From: Nocardioides baculatus | Lineage (GTDB): Bacteria; Actinomycetota; Actinomycetes; Propionibacteriales; Nocardioidaceae | Assembly (NCBI RefSeq): GCF_016735675.1 | Contig: NZ_JAERSG010000003.1 | Coordinates: 62,001 to 126,000, forward strand | Length of the DNA stretch: 64,000 nucleotides | Direction: 5' to 3' | Part shown: positions 32,321 to 41,110 of the stretch, piece after piece | How the letters are laid out: each line of letters begins with the position of its first letter | How positions within the stretch are numbered: the stretch's first letter is position 1 | Translations under genes and position numbers: made by a program | Notes under the pieces: model-generated | What the model saw: the letters and a program-made list of their open reading frames with translations, nothing else | What the model was told of the DNA's origin: nothing | Database searches by the model: none

Positions 32321-32875
32321 TCAGTCGACCACGTCGCCCCGGACGACCGGGCCCTCGGGCCCGGCTCCGGGGCGTCGGTCATTTCCCGGTCCGAACGGGC
32401 CGCCGCCGAACGGACCAGCCGCGCCGAACGAGCCTAATCCGGGACCGACGACGAGCCGGCGCTCGACGAACGTCGTCAGGATCCGCCGGGCGAGGGGTCG
32501 GGTGACGGGCAGGAGCAGCAGGAGCCCGACGAGGTCGAGGACGAACCCGGGGCTCAGCATCAAGGTGCCGGCGATGAGGATCAGCGCACCGTCGGCGATC
32601 TCCCTGGCCGGCATCCGGCCACCCTGGAGCGCGTCGCGCAGCGCCTTCCACGCACGGGCGCCCTCGCGCTTGATCAGCCACGCGCCGAGCATCGAGTCGA
32701 GGACCAGCAGGGCGATGGTCCACCACGGACCGACGAGCTGGCCGACCTGGAGGATCGCCCAGATCTCGACCAGCGGCACGACGACGAAGGCGACCACGAG
32801 GGCCGGGCGCACCCAGGCGCGGCGGCGGGCCGGCGTACGACCCGGTCCGCGGCGTGGCGCCGCGGGCTGGCTCAC
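32321..32875 (-). CDS. fxsA: FxsA family membrane protein
   Basis: A 184-aa protein with about three membrane segments: LVVAFVVVPLVEIWAILQVG, WWTIALLVLDSMLGAWLIK and LILIAGTLMLSPGFVLDLVGLLLLL, followed by a Gly/Pro-rich soluble tail. The pattern VPLVEIWxxLxVG and PGFVLDLVGLLLLLP is the FxsA signature. In E. coli FxsA relieves F-exclusion of phage T7; its cellular role is unknown. GTG/ATG at 32875 overlaps the stop of the ppm gene (32872), so it is translated with that operon. The last 50 residues (GGPFGGGPFG-like) are low complexity. Confidence 0.87.
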   Translation of the reverse strand: MSQPAAPRRGPGRTPARRRAWVRPALVVAFVVVPLVEIWAILQVGQLVGPWWTIALLVLDSMLGAWLIKREGARAWKALRDALQGGRMPAREIADGALILIAGTLMLSPGFVLDLVGLLLLLPVTRPLARRILTTFVERRLVVGPGLGSFGAAGPFGGGPFGPGNDRRPGAGPEGPVVRGDVVD

Positions 32876-33624
32876 GACGGGCTCCGGCGGCCGCGGAACC
32901 GGGCACGTCGCTCCGACAGGCCCCAGCGGGTGATGAGCTTGAGCGACTCGCTCGCCACCTGCCCGCTCATCTTGGAGTCGCCGCGCACGCGCTCGATGAA
33001 CTCGATCGGGACCTCGCGGACCGTGAGGCCGCGGGTCACCGTGCGGTAGGCGAGGTCGGTCTGGAACACGTATCCAGTAGACAGCACCGAGCCAAGGTCG
33101 ATCGCCTCCAACGTCGTACGACGGAAGAGGCGGAAGCCGGCCGTGGCGTCCTTGACCTTGATGCCGAGCAGCAGGCGGACATAGAGGTTGCCGCCCCGGG
33201 ACAGGGCGAGGCGCTGGAGCGGCCAGTTCACGACCGAGCCGCCCGGCACGTAGCGCGAGCCGATCACGAGGTCAGCGGTGTGGAGGGCGTCGAGGAGCCG
33301 GTGCAGCTGCTCGGGCTGGTGGGAGCCGTCGGCGTCCATCTCCCCGACCACGTCGTAGCCCGCCTCCAGCGCGACGGCGAAGCCATTGAGGTAGGCGGCG
33401 CCGAGACCGGCCTTCTCGGTCCGGTGGACCACCGACACCGCCGGGTCCTCCGCGGCCATCCAGTCGGCGATGGCGCCGGTGCCGTCGGGGCTGTTGTCGT
33501 CGACGACCATCACGTCGACGCCCGGCTGGGCCTCGCGGAGACGGCCCACGATCCACTCGAGGTTCTCCGACTCGTTGTAGGTCGGGATCACCATGACGAC
33601 CCGCCCGAGGCCCTCGACGCTCAC
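32872..33624 (-). CDS. Polyprenol monophosphomannose synthase (dolichol-phosphate mannosyltransferase-like)
   Basis: A 250-aa GT2 glycosyltransferase. VVMVIPTYNESENLEWIV begins the GDP-mannose-binding fold, MVVDDNSPDGT and EMDADGSHQPEQL (DxD-type metal site) follow, and GSRYVPGGSVVNWPLQR and ATAGFRLFRR match the Dpm1/Ppm1 family. The product, polyprenyl-phosphate mannose, donates mannose for glycoproteins and lipoglycans outside the membrane. In Mycobacterium tuberculosis the same enzyme is fused to Lnt; here the two are separate genes whose ends overlap by 4 bp (GTGA), recreating the link. The GTG start at 33624 is set by that overlap. Confidence 0.93.
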   Translation of the reverse strand: MSVEGLGRVVMVIPTYNESENLEWIVGRLREAQPGVDVMVVDDNSPDGTGAIADWMAAEDPAVSVVHRTEKAGLGAAYLNGFAVALEAGYDVVGEMDADGSHQPEQLHRLLDALHTADLVIGSRYVPGGSVVNWPLQRLALSRGGNLYVRLLLGIKVKDATAGFRLFRRTTLEAIDLGSVLSTGYVFQTDLAYRTVTRGLTVREVPIEFIERVRGDSKMSGQVASESLKLITRWGLSERRARFRGRRSPS

Positions 33625-35168
33625 GATGTGCCACTCCGCTCGATGGTGGGTTCAGTCCCGGTGTCGACGGTGCGGTCGCCCCGTCGCCGACGACGATAGG
33701 TGATCACGACGAGCGCCGTGTGGAGGACGAGGAAGGCGAGGGCCGCCCGTCCCGGCCACACGCCCAGCCGCACCGCAGGGGTGATCGACGTGCTGAGCCC
33801 GACGGTCTCGACCAGCACCTCCTGGCCGCGCGCCGGCACCGACGCGACCACCTCCCCGTCGGGACGTACGACGCCCGAGATGCCGTTGACGGCCGCGACG
33901 ACCACCCAGCGGCCCGTCTCCAGCGCACGCAGCCGGCTGATCTCGAACTGCTGCGCGAGCTGGCCGGTCCGGCTGAACATCGCGTTGCTGGTCTGCACGG
34001 TGACCAGCTGCGCGCCACGCGCCACCTGGCCGCTGATGCCGTCGTCGTAGGCCACGTCGAAGCAGATCGCGTCGGCGACCATCACGTCGCCCACCCGGAT
34101 CGGCTCGTAGCTCGTGCCGCGGACCATGTCGCGCGGCACCATCGTCAGCTTGCCGTAGGTGGAGGGGATCAGGCTGCCGCGGAACGGGATGTACTCGCCG
34201 TACGGCACCGGGTGGAGCTTGGTGTAGCGGTCGCCGCCGCCGACGCCGGGTGTGTAGACGATGCCCTGGTTGAGCACCCGGGTCTCGTCGAGCGGGTCGC
34301 CGGACACCCCGCCCACGACGATCGGCACGTCGATGGCGTCGGAGGCGGCGATGATGCCGGCGTGCACGCCGTCGTCGAGGAAGGGGTCGACCGCCGTCGA
34401 GTTCTCCGGCCACAGCACGAAGTCGGGCTGGGGCTCCTGCCCCGCCGCCACGGCGTCCGCGAGCTCCTCGGTGAGGCGTACGTGGTTGGCCGTCACCTCC
34501 CGGTGGTGCGCGACGACGTCGAGGCCGGTGCCGGGCACGTCGCCCTGGACCGCGGCGACGGTCGTCGTGCCGGTCTCGTCGACCTGGAACGGCACGAGCA
34601 CGGGCGCTACGGTGACGACAGCCAGGCCCGCGACGACGGCGAGGGACGCGCGGCGGGCGTCGCGCAGGTGCAGCACCACCCAGGCCAGCGACGTGCCGGT
34701 GAGGGCGACCAGGAGGCTCACGCCGGTCACCCCGATCCACGGCAGCGCGTCACCCCACGGCGTGTCCGCGGTGGCGAAGGCGAGCCGGCCGAACGGCATC
34801 CCGCTGAAGGGGAACCCGCTGCGCCAGACCTCGATCCCGACCCACCACAGCGCCGTCCAGACGGGCCAGGCGCGCAACCGGCTGGCCCAGGCGAGACCGA
34901 TGCCGAGCGGCACGAAGAACGACGCCTCGAGCGCGCACATCGCGATCCACGCGTCGGTGCCGACCGAGCGCATCCACACCATGACGGCATAGGTGAAGGT
35001 GATGCCGAAGAGCAGCGTGGGGAGCCAGGCCCTGCGTGGGCCCAGGCCGCGCACCGACAGCACGAGGGCGGCGATCGCCGGTGGCATCAGCCATGCGAAC
35101 CCGACCGGCTCGAAGGCTGCCGCCAGCACGAGGCCGCCGACGAGGGCGACGAGGCAGCGGAGCGGCAC
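33621..35168 (-). CDS. lnt: Apolipoprotein N-acyltransferase
   Basis: A 515-aa membrane enzyme that adds the third acyl chain to lipoproteins. About six to seven spans (1-185) precede a nitrilase domain with the Glu-Lys-Cys triad E255 (LWPENSTAVDP), K317 (YTKLHPVPYGEY) and C369 (DAICFDVAYDDG). A final membrane span lies near the C-terminus. GTG at 35168 fits best: TACGGT ends 7 nt upstream and the first span starts immediately (PLRCLVALVGGLVLAAAF). Upstream in-frame ATGs would add a poor, non-conserved extension. Substrates include the two lipoproteins of this window. Confidence 0.92.
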   Translation of the reverse strand: MPLRCLVALVGGLVLAAAFEPVGFAWLMPPAIAALVLSVRGLGPRRAWLPTLLFGITFTYAVMVWMRSVGTDAWIAMCALEASFFVPLGIGLAWASRLRAWPVWTALWWVGIEVWRSGFPFSGMPFGRLAFATADTPWGDALPWIGVTGVSLLVALTGTSLAWVVLHLRDARRASLAVVAGLAVVTVAPVLVPFQVDETGTTTVAAVQGDVPGTGLDVVAHHREVTANHVRLTEELADAVAAGQEPQPDFVLWPENSTAVDPFLDDGVHAGIIAASDAIDVPIVVGGVSGDPLDETRVLNQGIVYTPGVGGGDRYTKLHPVPYGEYIPFRGSLIPSTYGKLTMVPRDMVRGTSYEPIRVGDVMVADAICFDVAYDDGISGQVARGAQLVTVQTSNAMFSRTGQLAQQFEISRLRALETGRWVVVAAVNGISGVVRPDGEVVASVPARGQEVLVETVGLSTSITPAVRLGVWPGRAALAFLVLHTALVVITYRRRRRGDRTVDTGTEPTIERSGTS

Positions 35169-35491
35169 GTCCCAGACCGTAGCCGACGTGCGCGTGCCTG
35201 CAGGGTGCGGGAGGAGCGGCGCGGCTTCGGACCAACGCGCGACCACCTGGCTGATGATCACGCGAAGTTGTCTACGGCCGCGTGGCTCCTCCCGCATCCG
35301 GCTCCCGCGGGGCGCACTCGACGCGACGTCGGACGGCGGGCATCGCTGGCGTCGCGTACCCCACGTCTGACCTCCCACTGCCGAAGGCACCACCCACGAG
35401 CTGCACAGGCGGACGACGGAACGATCCCTCCCGTCGCCGGGAGTGTCAACACGCTCCTGACCTGCGACGATGCGCGAAACCGCAGGTCAAC

Positions 35492-35517
35492 GCCGTGCAT
35501 GCCACGGCCGATTTTTT
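35492..35517 (+). terminator. Plus-strand intrinsic terminator with no known gene
   Basis: GCCGTG (35492-35497), loop CATGC, CACGGC (35503-35508), then CGA and six T (35512-35517). A hairpin followed by a T-run is the classical factor-independent form and the clearest T-run terminator seen in this G+C-rich window. Both flanking genes point the other way. Confidence 0.6.
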
Positions 35518-35538
35518 CGTTCAAATCTGCTCCGCCCC

Positions 35539-35562
35539 GGCGTGTCGCGGGCGACACGCCGA
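35539..35562 (-). terminator. Terminator hairpin after the lysine-catabolic operon
   Basis: Arms CGGCGTGTCG (35539-35548) and CGACACGCCG (35553-35562) are exact complements with a 4-nt loop. The hairpin lies 42 bp beyond the kal stop on the minus strand and should end that transcript. Confidence 0.65.
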
Positions 35563-35603
35563 GGCGGTGTGCATGTGGGGTGCGAACGGGCCGGAGCAGC
35601 GAC

Positions 35604-36005
35604 CTAGGACGCAGGTGGTACGACGACCGTGCCGGTCGCCGTGGTGGCCACCACCGGCGGGTCGAGGACCTCGGCGGCACCCGGCGCGGCTTCGGTGGGG
35701 GCACCCCGGCCGACCACGTGGACGGCGAAGTCCATCACCCGGCTGCGGGTGCCTTCCCGGACCAGCGTGGCGGTGATCTCGAGGACGTCACCGGCCCGGA
35801 CGGGGGCCTTGAACTGGACGTCGGAGTAGGAAGCGAACAGGCCTTCGTCGCCGTCGAGGACGATGCACATCTCCGTGGCCACGTCGCCGAAGAGGCCCAG
35901 GCTGTAGGCGCCGTCGACCAGGTTGCCGGCGTAGTGGGCGTGCGAGTAGGGGACGTAGCGACGGTGGGTCACCACGGTGCCGACCCGGGTCTGGTGCTCG
36001 CTCAT
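35604..36005 (-). CDS. kal: 3-aminobutyryl-CoA ammonia-lyase (hot-dog fold)
   Basis: A 133-aa hot-dog protein (RRYVPYSHAHYAGNLVDGAYSLGLFGDVATEMCI, then SDVQFKAPVRAGDVLEITATLV). In lysine fermentation Kal eliminates ammonia from L-3-aminobutyryl-CoA to give crotonyl-CoA. Length and the HAHYAGNLVDGA region fit that family, and position directly after kamE (4-bp ATGA overlap) makes the assignment secure in context. The final about 20 residues are a low-complexity Ala/Thr/Val tail. Its start at 36005 is fixed by the overlap. Confidence 0.85.
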   Translation of the reverse strand: MSEHQTRVGTVVTHRRYVPYSHAHYAGNLVDGAYSLGLFGDVATEMCIVLDGDEGLFASYSDVQFKAPVRAGDVLEITATLVREGTRSRVMDFAVHVVGRGAPTEAAPGAAEVLDPPVVATTATGTVVVPPAS

Positions 36006-36739
36006 GACGCGGTCCTGTTCGTGAGGCGGTGGACGATGAACGACGCGACCTCGCCCGGCGTCGTACCCCTGGTGAAGACGCGGTCGACGCCGAGCTCGCC
36101 GGCCATGGTCTCGTCGAAGCGGGGGCCGCCGACGACGAGCAGCGGCCGCTTGGCTGCGGGATAGGCCTCTCGGAAGGCCGCGGACATCTCGCGGGTGTTG
36201 AGCAGGTGGGCATCGCGCTGGGTGACGACCTGGGAGACGAGGACGGCGTCCGCCTTCTCCTCGCGTGCGGCCTCGACGAGCTGCGGCACGGAGACCTGGG
36301 CGCCCAGGTTGACCACCTTGAGCTCGCGGTAGTACTCCAGGCCCTTCTCGCCGGCGAAGCCCTTGATGTTGAGGATCGCGTCGATCCCGACGGTGTGGGC
36401 GTCGGTGCCGATGCAGCCGCCCACGACGACCAGCCGCCGGCGCATCGAACGCTTGATCGCGGCGTTGGCCTCCTTGGGCGTCAGCAGCGGGTAGTCGCGC
36501 TCGACGACCTCGACGGTGCTGGGGTCGACGAGGTGGTTGACGCGGCCGTAGACGACGAAGAACGTGAAGCCCTCCCCCATCGGCTTGGCGTGCACGACGA
36601 GCGCAGGGTCCATGCCCATCTTGTTGGCGAGCTGCACCGCGGCGCCCTCGGCCACCTTGGAGTGCGCGATCGGGAGGGTGAAGGACAGCTGCACCATGCC
36701 GTCGCCGGTGGTGTCGCCGTACGGCCTGATCAAGCTCAT
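36002..36739 (-). CDS. kamE: Lysine 5,6-aminomutase beta subunit (B12-binding)
   Basis: A 245-aa subunit of the adenosylcobalamin- and PLP-dependent beta-lysine 5,6-aminomutase. An N-terminal domain precedes the Rossmann B12 domain with the base-off motif D113-A-H115-T-V-G118 (CIGTDAHTVGID). K126 in LNIKG is a candidate for the Lys that holds PLP in this family. With KamD it moves the terminal amino group of beta-lysine to C5, giving 3,5-diaminohexanoate. ATG at 36739 lies just after a repeated intercistronic element whose end (GGAGCGAAGCGAG) may serve as the ribosome-binding site. Confidence 0.93.
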   Translation of the reverse strand: MSLIRPYGDTTGDGMVQLSFTLPIAHSKVAEGAAVQLANKMGMDPALVVHAKPMGEGFTFFVVYGRVNHLVDPSTVEVVERDYPLLTPKEANAAIKRSMRRRLVVVGGCIGTDAHTVGIDAILNIKGFAGEKGLEYYRELKVVNLGAQVSVPQLVEAAREEKADAVLVSQVVTQRDAHLLNTREMSAAFREAYPAAKRPLLVVGGPRFDETMAGELGVDRVFTRGTTPGEVASFIVHRLTNRTAS

Positions 36740-36818
36740 GGACGTACTCGCTTCGCTCCGTGCGCCCATGAGGCACGAGTGGCGCTGTGTTGGATGGTTC
36801 GCTCGCTGCGCTCGCTCA
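36740..36818. repeat. Intercistronic repeat module, copy A
   Basis: On the minus strand this stretch runs from the kamD stop codon to the kamE ATG. It shares TGAGCGAGCG, AACCATCCA, TCGTGCCTC and the 23-nt run beginning GCGCACGGAGCGAAGC with a second copy at 61968-62037, in the same order and in the same stop-to-start position. Copy A has an extra 9-nt GCGAGCG-type insertion near its beginning. Confidence 0.75.
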
Positions 36819-38414
36819 CTTCTCCCCCTCGAGGATCTCGGTCGCCGGGTTGTAGTAGTCGGCCGCCTTCTTCGCGACCCCGTCGAGGCCGCGGCCCTTG
36901 TCGGCGGGGCGCTTCATCAGGCCGAAGGTGCCGTCGGCGATCGCCGACAGCAGCGGGGGCTGGCCGGCGACGCTCCTGTCGGCCTTGATCTCCTCCATCA
37001 GGTCCACGGCCAGGCCCAGCACCTCGCGGGCGCGGCTGGCGATGAAGCCCTCGGGCGAGGGGTGGAAGTCCTCGTGGAGGTTGCCGGCGGCGTTCATGAC
37101 GTAGCGGACGTTCTGCAGCGCGAGGTCGCGGTCGGAGATCCACGGCGTCACGACGGCCTCGGTCATCATCCCGACCAGGAGGATGCCCTGGCCGGTCATC
37201 GCGCCGACGAGGTTGAAGAAGCCGTCGAGGAGGTAGCCCTTGAAGATGTCACCGGTCATGTGGCGCGTCGGCGGCATCCACTTGAGCGGCGCGTCGGGGA
37301 ACAGCTCGCGGGCCAGCATCGCGTGGGCGAGCTCGAGGCGGAACGAGTCGGGCACCTCGGGGTCGATCTCGAACGCGTGGCCCAGGCCGAGCTGCCAGTC
37401 CTCGAGGCCGGCCTCCTTGGCGAAGTACTCGTTGAGCAGCTGGCTCGTCGTCACCGTGTGCGCGGCCTCGACGGCGTCGGCGGTGGTGAGGTAGTTGTCC
37501 TCGCCGGTGTTGATGATGATGCCGGCGCGCGCGTGGATCTGGCGGCTGAAGCGCTGGTCGACGAACGTGCGGATCGGGTTGATGTCGCGGAAGAGGATCC
37601 CGTACATCGAGTCGTTGAGCATCATGTCGAGCCGCTCGAGCCCGGCCAGCGTGGCGATCTCCGGCATGCAGAGGCCGGAGGCGTAGTTGGTCAGCCGGAC
37701 GTAGCGGCCGAGCTCCTTCGACGTCTCGTCGAGCGCCGCGCGCATCAGGCGGAAGTTCTCCTGGGTCGCGTAGGTCCCGGCGAAGCCCTCGCGGGTCGCG
37801 CCCTCGGGCACGAAGTCGAGCAGCGACTGACCCGTCGAGCGGATCACCGCGATCACGTCGGCGCCCTCGCGGGCCGCGGCCTGCGCCTGCGGGATGTCCT
37901 CGTGGATGTCGCCGGTGGCGACGATGAGGTAGATCCAGGGCTTGCTCGGGGCGTCACCGACCTTGGCGATCATCCTCTCGCGGGCCGCACGCTGCCGGTC
38001 GATCTGCTTGATGCCGGCGGCGACGGCCTTGCGCGAGGCCGTACGGGCGCGGGTGGCGTCCCTGCCCGCGGGGATCCGGAACGTGACCGAGCCGGCGGCG
38101 GCCTTCTGGGCCAGGGTGAGCAGGTCGTCGCCCTCGCCGCGCAGCAGCGCGTCCCACACCGGGAGGCTGACGCCGTGCTCGAGCCCGACGTCGGCACGTA
38201 CGGCGTCGGCGAGGCGGTTGACCCACGGCGTGCCGTCGGGGTCGGCGCCGCCGAGGCCCGCCAGGCGCAGCGTGGCCCGCTCGACGCTGACGGTCGTGTG
38301 CCGGGTCGCGAGGTCGACGATGGGCTTGCCGACCTGGCGCGCGAGCGTGCGTGCGCGGCGGACGTCGGCCTTGTCGATGCCGAGCTGGCTGGTGCGCTTC
38401 TTCGTGAGTGCCAT
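36816..38414 (-). CDS. kamD: Lysine 5,6-aminomutase alpha subunit
   Basis: A 532-aa TIM-barrel catalytic subunit of beta-lysine 5,6-aminomutase. Family blocks include IYLIVATGDIHEDIPQAQAAAREGADVIAVIRSTGQSLLDFVPEG and LNDSMYGILFRDINPIRTFVDQRFSRQIHARAGIIINTGEDNYLTTADA. It binds B12 and PLP together with KamE. The ATG overlaps the kdd stop by one base (TGATG), so reinitiation is expected. Length matches known alpha subunits (about 520). The stop codon lies inside repeat copy A. Confidence 0.94.
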   Translation of the reverse strand: MALTKKRTSQLGIDKADVRRARTLARQVGKPIVDLATRHTTVSVERATLRLAGLGGADPDGTPWVNRLADAVRADVGLEHGVSLPVWDALLRGEGDDLLTLAQKAAAGSVTFRIPAGRDATRARTASRKAVAAGIKQIDRQRAARERMIAKVGDAPSKPWIYLIVATGDIHEDIPQAQAAAREGADVIAVIRSTGQSLLDFVPEGATREGFAGTYATQENFRLMRAALDETSKELGRYVRLTNYASGLCMPEIATLAGLERLDMMLNDSMYGILFRDINPIRTFVDQRFSRQIHARAGIIINTGEDNYLTTADAVEAAHTVTTSQLLNEYFAKEAGLEDWQLGLGHAFEIDPEVPDSFRLELAHAMLARELFPDAPLKWMPPTRHMTGDIFKGYLLDGFFNLVGAMTGQGILLVGMMTEAVVTPWISDRDLALQNVRYVMNAAGNLHEDFHPSPEGFIASRAREVLGLAVDLMEEIKADRSVAGQPPLLSAIADGTFGLMKRPADKGRGLDGVAKKAADYYNPATEILEGEK

Positions 38415-39481
38415 CAGAGCCTCCGCTCGAAGAGTGCACGGACTCCTGCGTCGGCACGCAGGAGCTCCATCGCGTAGGCCGCGTGGCCCGGGACGTAGCC
38501 GTTGCCGACAAGCATCCGCACGTCCGCGGCGAGACCCTCCGCGCCGAGCGCCGCGGCGCTGAAGCTGGTGGCCATGGAGAAGAAGATGACGGTGCCGCCC
38601 TCGGCGGTGGCGAGGATCGCGCCGCCCTCGCAGCCCGGGACGTCGACGCAGACGACGGTGACGTCGGCCGGGCCGCCCGCCTCCGTGACGGCGTCGCGCA
38701 GGGCGATCGGGTCGCGGGCGTCGGCGATGGCGACGACGTCGGCGATGCCGGCGCCGGCCAGCAGCTCGTGCTCACCGGCGTGGGGCACGACGCCGATCGT
38801 CCGGCCGGCACCCGCCGCACGCGCGGCGGCGAGGCTGAGGGAGCCGGACTTGCCCGCTCCGCCGATGACCGCGACGACAGGGGCCCTGCCCTGCTCGACG
38901 TACTCCCCCACCACGCGCGCGGTCAGGGCCGGTGCGCCGCAGACGTCCATGACGCTGAGCGACAGCGCCGGGTCGAGGTCGTCGGGGATGACGGCGGCGA
39001 TCGAGCGGCCGAAGAGCACGGCGTAGCCGTCGCACGGCACCTGCTCGCTGCGACCGTCCCAGCCCGCGAGGCCGTCCTCGATGACCAGCGGGGTGAGCGT
39101 GAGGCTGACGAGGGTGGCGACCTTGTCGCCGACCGCCAGGCCGAGGGGCGACTCGGGGCCGACCTCCTCCACGGTGCCGACGAGCATCCCGCCGGAGCCG
39201 GTGACGGGGTTCTGCATCTTGCCGCGGGTGGCGACGATGTCGAGGACCTCGGCGCGTACCGCGGCACCGTCGGTCTCGCCGTAGGTCGTGTGCTTGCGCT
39301 CGAGCTGGCGGAAGGACGCGGCGTCGAGGTTGAGCCGCTCGACGCGCACCCTCACCTCGTCGGGCCACAGCTCCGCGCGGGCATCGAGGCGCTGGGCGGC
39401 CTGCGGGAGCACGACGCCGTCGTCGAGGACGCGGTGCAGGCCGGTGGGATCGCCGGTGCGGGTGCCCGTCGACGCGTTCAT
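38414..39481 (-). CDS. kdd: L-erythro-3,5-diaminohexanoate dehydrogenase
   Basis: A 355-aa NAD-dependent dehydrogenase with a Rossmann motif VAVIGGAGKSGSLS in the middle of an alcohol-dehydrogenase-like fold. Family block ATRGKMQNPVTGSGGMLVGTVEEVG is typical. Kdd oxidatively deaminates 3,5-diaminohexanoate to 5-amino-3-oxohexanoate, the step after KamDE. It is the first gene of the minus-strand operon kdd-kamD-kamE-kal. AGAAGGAC lies about 9 nt upstream of the ATG, a normal Shine-Dalgarno, unlike the leaderless genes around. It is divergent from kamA over 145 bp. Confidence 0.93.
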   Translation of the reverse strand: MNASTGTRTGDPTGLHRVLDDGVVLPQAAQRLDARAELWPDEVRVRVERLNLDAASFRQLERKHTTYGETDGAAVRAEVLDIVATRGKMQNPVTGSGGMLVGTVEEVGPESPLGLAVGDKVATLVSLTLTPLVIEDGLAGWDGRSEQVPCDGYAVLFGRSIAAVIPDDLDPALSLSVMDVCGAPALTARVVGEYVEQGRAPVVAVIGGAGKSGSLSLAAARAAGAGRTIGVVPHAGEHELLAGAGIADVVAIADARDPIALRDAVTEAGGPADVTVVCVDVPGCEGGAILATAEGGTVIFFSMATSFSAAALGAEGLAADVRMLVGNGYVPGHAAYAMELLRADAGVRALFERRL

Positions 39482-39626
39482 AACAGGTAGTCCTTCTCGT
39501 CAAGCACCAGATGAGCAGCAAATCTTGCGGCGTGGCATTGGACTGGCCGCACGTTCTCCGCTTAGCATTCCAGATGTGTCGCCGCACACACAACCGGCGC
39601 GCCGTCAGGCCCTGCAAGGAGATCCC

Positions 39627-41093
39627 ATGAGCATCGAGACCGCCACCCAGCTGGACGGCGCCCTCGCCACCGGACAGCCCTACCCCTACCAGCGGGTCGA
39701 GCTCGTCGAGCCCGACTGGACGCGGTTCCCGGGCTGGGCCGACGTCACCGCCGACGAGTGGGCCTCCGTGCAGTGGCAGCGTGCGCACTGCGTGAAGAAC
39801 CTCAAGCAGCTGCGCGAGCTGCTGGGCGACCTGGTCGACGAGCGGTTCTACGCCGACCTCGAGCGCGACCAGGCCGAGCGCGCCACGATGTCGATGCTCG
39901 TGCCGCCGCAGATGATGAACACGATGGTGCCGCACGTGACGCCTGCCGGCCCCGGCTCGCTGACCGAGGCGTTCTACGCCGACCCGGTCCGCCACTACAT
40001 GCTGCCAGTCTTCAGCGACCGCCGCACCGACTGGCCCTCGCACCCCCACGCCGCGCGCGACTCGCTCCACGAGCACGACATGTGGGCCACCGAGGGCCTC
40101 ACCCACCGCTACCCCACCAAGGTGCTCGCCGAGCTGCTCCCGACCTGCCCGCAGTACTGCGGCCACTGCACCCGCATGGACCTGGTCGGCAACTCGACCC
40201 CGGTGATCGAGAAGCTCAAGTTCGCCGCGAAGCCCAACGACCGGCTCGGCGACATGATGGACTACCTGCGTCGTACGCCGTCCGTGCGCGACGTCGTGGT
40301 CTCTGGTGGCGACGTGGCCAACATGCCGTGGCCCCGCCTCGAGGCGTTCCTCACCGAGGTGCTCTCGATCGACAACATCCGCGACATCCGGCTCGCCACC
40401 AAGGCCCTCATCGGCCTGCCGCAGCACTGGCTGCAGCCCGACGTGGTCGAGGGCGTCCACCGCGTCGCGACCCTCGCCCGCTCGCGCGGCGTCTCGCTCG
40501 CGATGCACACCCACGCCAACCACGCGAACTCCGTGACGCCGATCGTCGCCGAGGCGACCCGCGCGATGCTCGACGCCGGGCTGCGCGACGTACGCAACCA
40601 GGGGGTGCTGCTCAACGGCGTCAACGCCGACCCGCACGCGCTCCTCGACCTGTGCTTCCGCCTGCTCGACGGCGCGCAGATCATGCCCTACTACTTCTAC
40701 ATGTGCGACATGATCCCGTTCTCGGAGCACTGGCGGGTCTCGCTCGCCGACGCCCAGCGGCTCCAGCACCACATCATGGGCTACCTGCCGGGCTTCGCGA
40801 CGCCGCGCATCGTGTGCGACGTGCCGTTCGTCGGCAAGCGCTGGGTGCACCAGAACGCCGACTACGACACCGAGCACGGCATCTCCTACTGGACGAAGAA
40901 CTACCGCACGTCCATCGAGGCCACCGACGCCGAGGCGCTCTCGCGCTACTACGAGTACTACGACCCGATCCACACCCTCCCCGAGTCCGGCCAGCAGTGG
41001 TGGGAGCAGCACGGCCGCCTCGACGAGGCCTCCCTCAAGGCCGCCGAGATGGCCGAGGCCTCCCGCCGCACCGCCGCCCTCCAGGCCTACTGA
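39627..41093 (+). CDS. kamA: Lysine 2,3-aminomutase
   Basis: A 488-aa radical SAM enzyme that converts L-lysine to L-beta-lysine with PLP and a 4Fe-4S cluster. The cluster motif CxxxCxxC is C174-PQY-C178-GH-C181, followed by VVVSGGDVANMPWPRLE (SAM-binding GGD region). C-terminal YYFYMCDMIPFSEHWRV belongs to the PLP/dimer region. It begins ATG 39627 with AAGGAGA 6 nt upstream, the strongest ribosome-binding site in the window. It lies divergent from kdd-kamD-kamE-kal and is the pathway's entry step. A perfect palindrome 18 bp after the stop ends it. Confidence 0.95.
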   Translation: MSIETATQLDGALATGQPYPYQRVELVEPDWTRFPGWADVTADEWASVQWQRAHCVKNLKQLRELLGDLVDERFYADLERDQAERATMSMLVPPQMMNTMVPHVTPAGPGSLTEAFYADPVRHYMLPVFSDRRTDWPSHPHAARDSLHEHDMWATEGLTHRYPTKVLAELLPTCPQYCGHCTRMDLVGNSTPVIEKLKFAAKPNDRLGDMMDYLRRTPSVRDVVVSGGDVANMPWPRLEAFLTEVLSIDNIRDIRLATKALIGLPQHWLQPDVVEGVHRVATLARSRGVSLAMHTHANHANSVTPIVAEATRAMLDAGLRDVRNQGVLLNGVNADPHALLDLCFRLLDGAQIMPYYFYMCDMIPFSEHWRVSLADAQRLQHHIMGYLPGFATPRIVCDVPFVGKRWVHQNADYDTEHGISYWTKNYRTSIEATDAEALSRYYEYYDPIHTLPESGQQWWEQHGRLDEASLKAAEMAEASRRTAALQAY

Positions 41094-41110
41094 GGGTCGT
41101 CCCGTCGTCG

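Larger units (their letters stand above)
35169..35603. other. 435-bp intergenic region with four hairpins and an A/T-rich patch
   Basis: No convincing gene lies between the end of the lysine cluster and lnt, both on the minus strand. It holds CTCCCG-TCGC-CGGGAG (35428-35443), GACCTGCG/CGCAGGTC with a 14-nt loop (35459-35488), a plus-strand intrinsic terminator (35492-35517) and a minus-strand terminator hairpin (35539-35562). The sequence around 35510-35530 is much richer in A/T than its surroundings. A plus-strand non-coding RNA is possible. Confidence 0.6.

Noticed and set aside
35258..35704. A 148-codon minus-strand frame in the gap between the lysine cluster and lnt
   Set aside because: It overlaps the kal 3' end and two terminator-like hairpins, has no ribosome-binding site and is arginine/proline biased.
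39482..39626. Cobalamin riboswitch between kdd and kamA, expected for a B12-dependent operon
   Set aside because: No B12-box-like sequence was seen and the 145-bp gap is too short for that riboswitch plus promoters.
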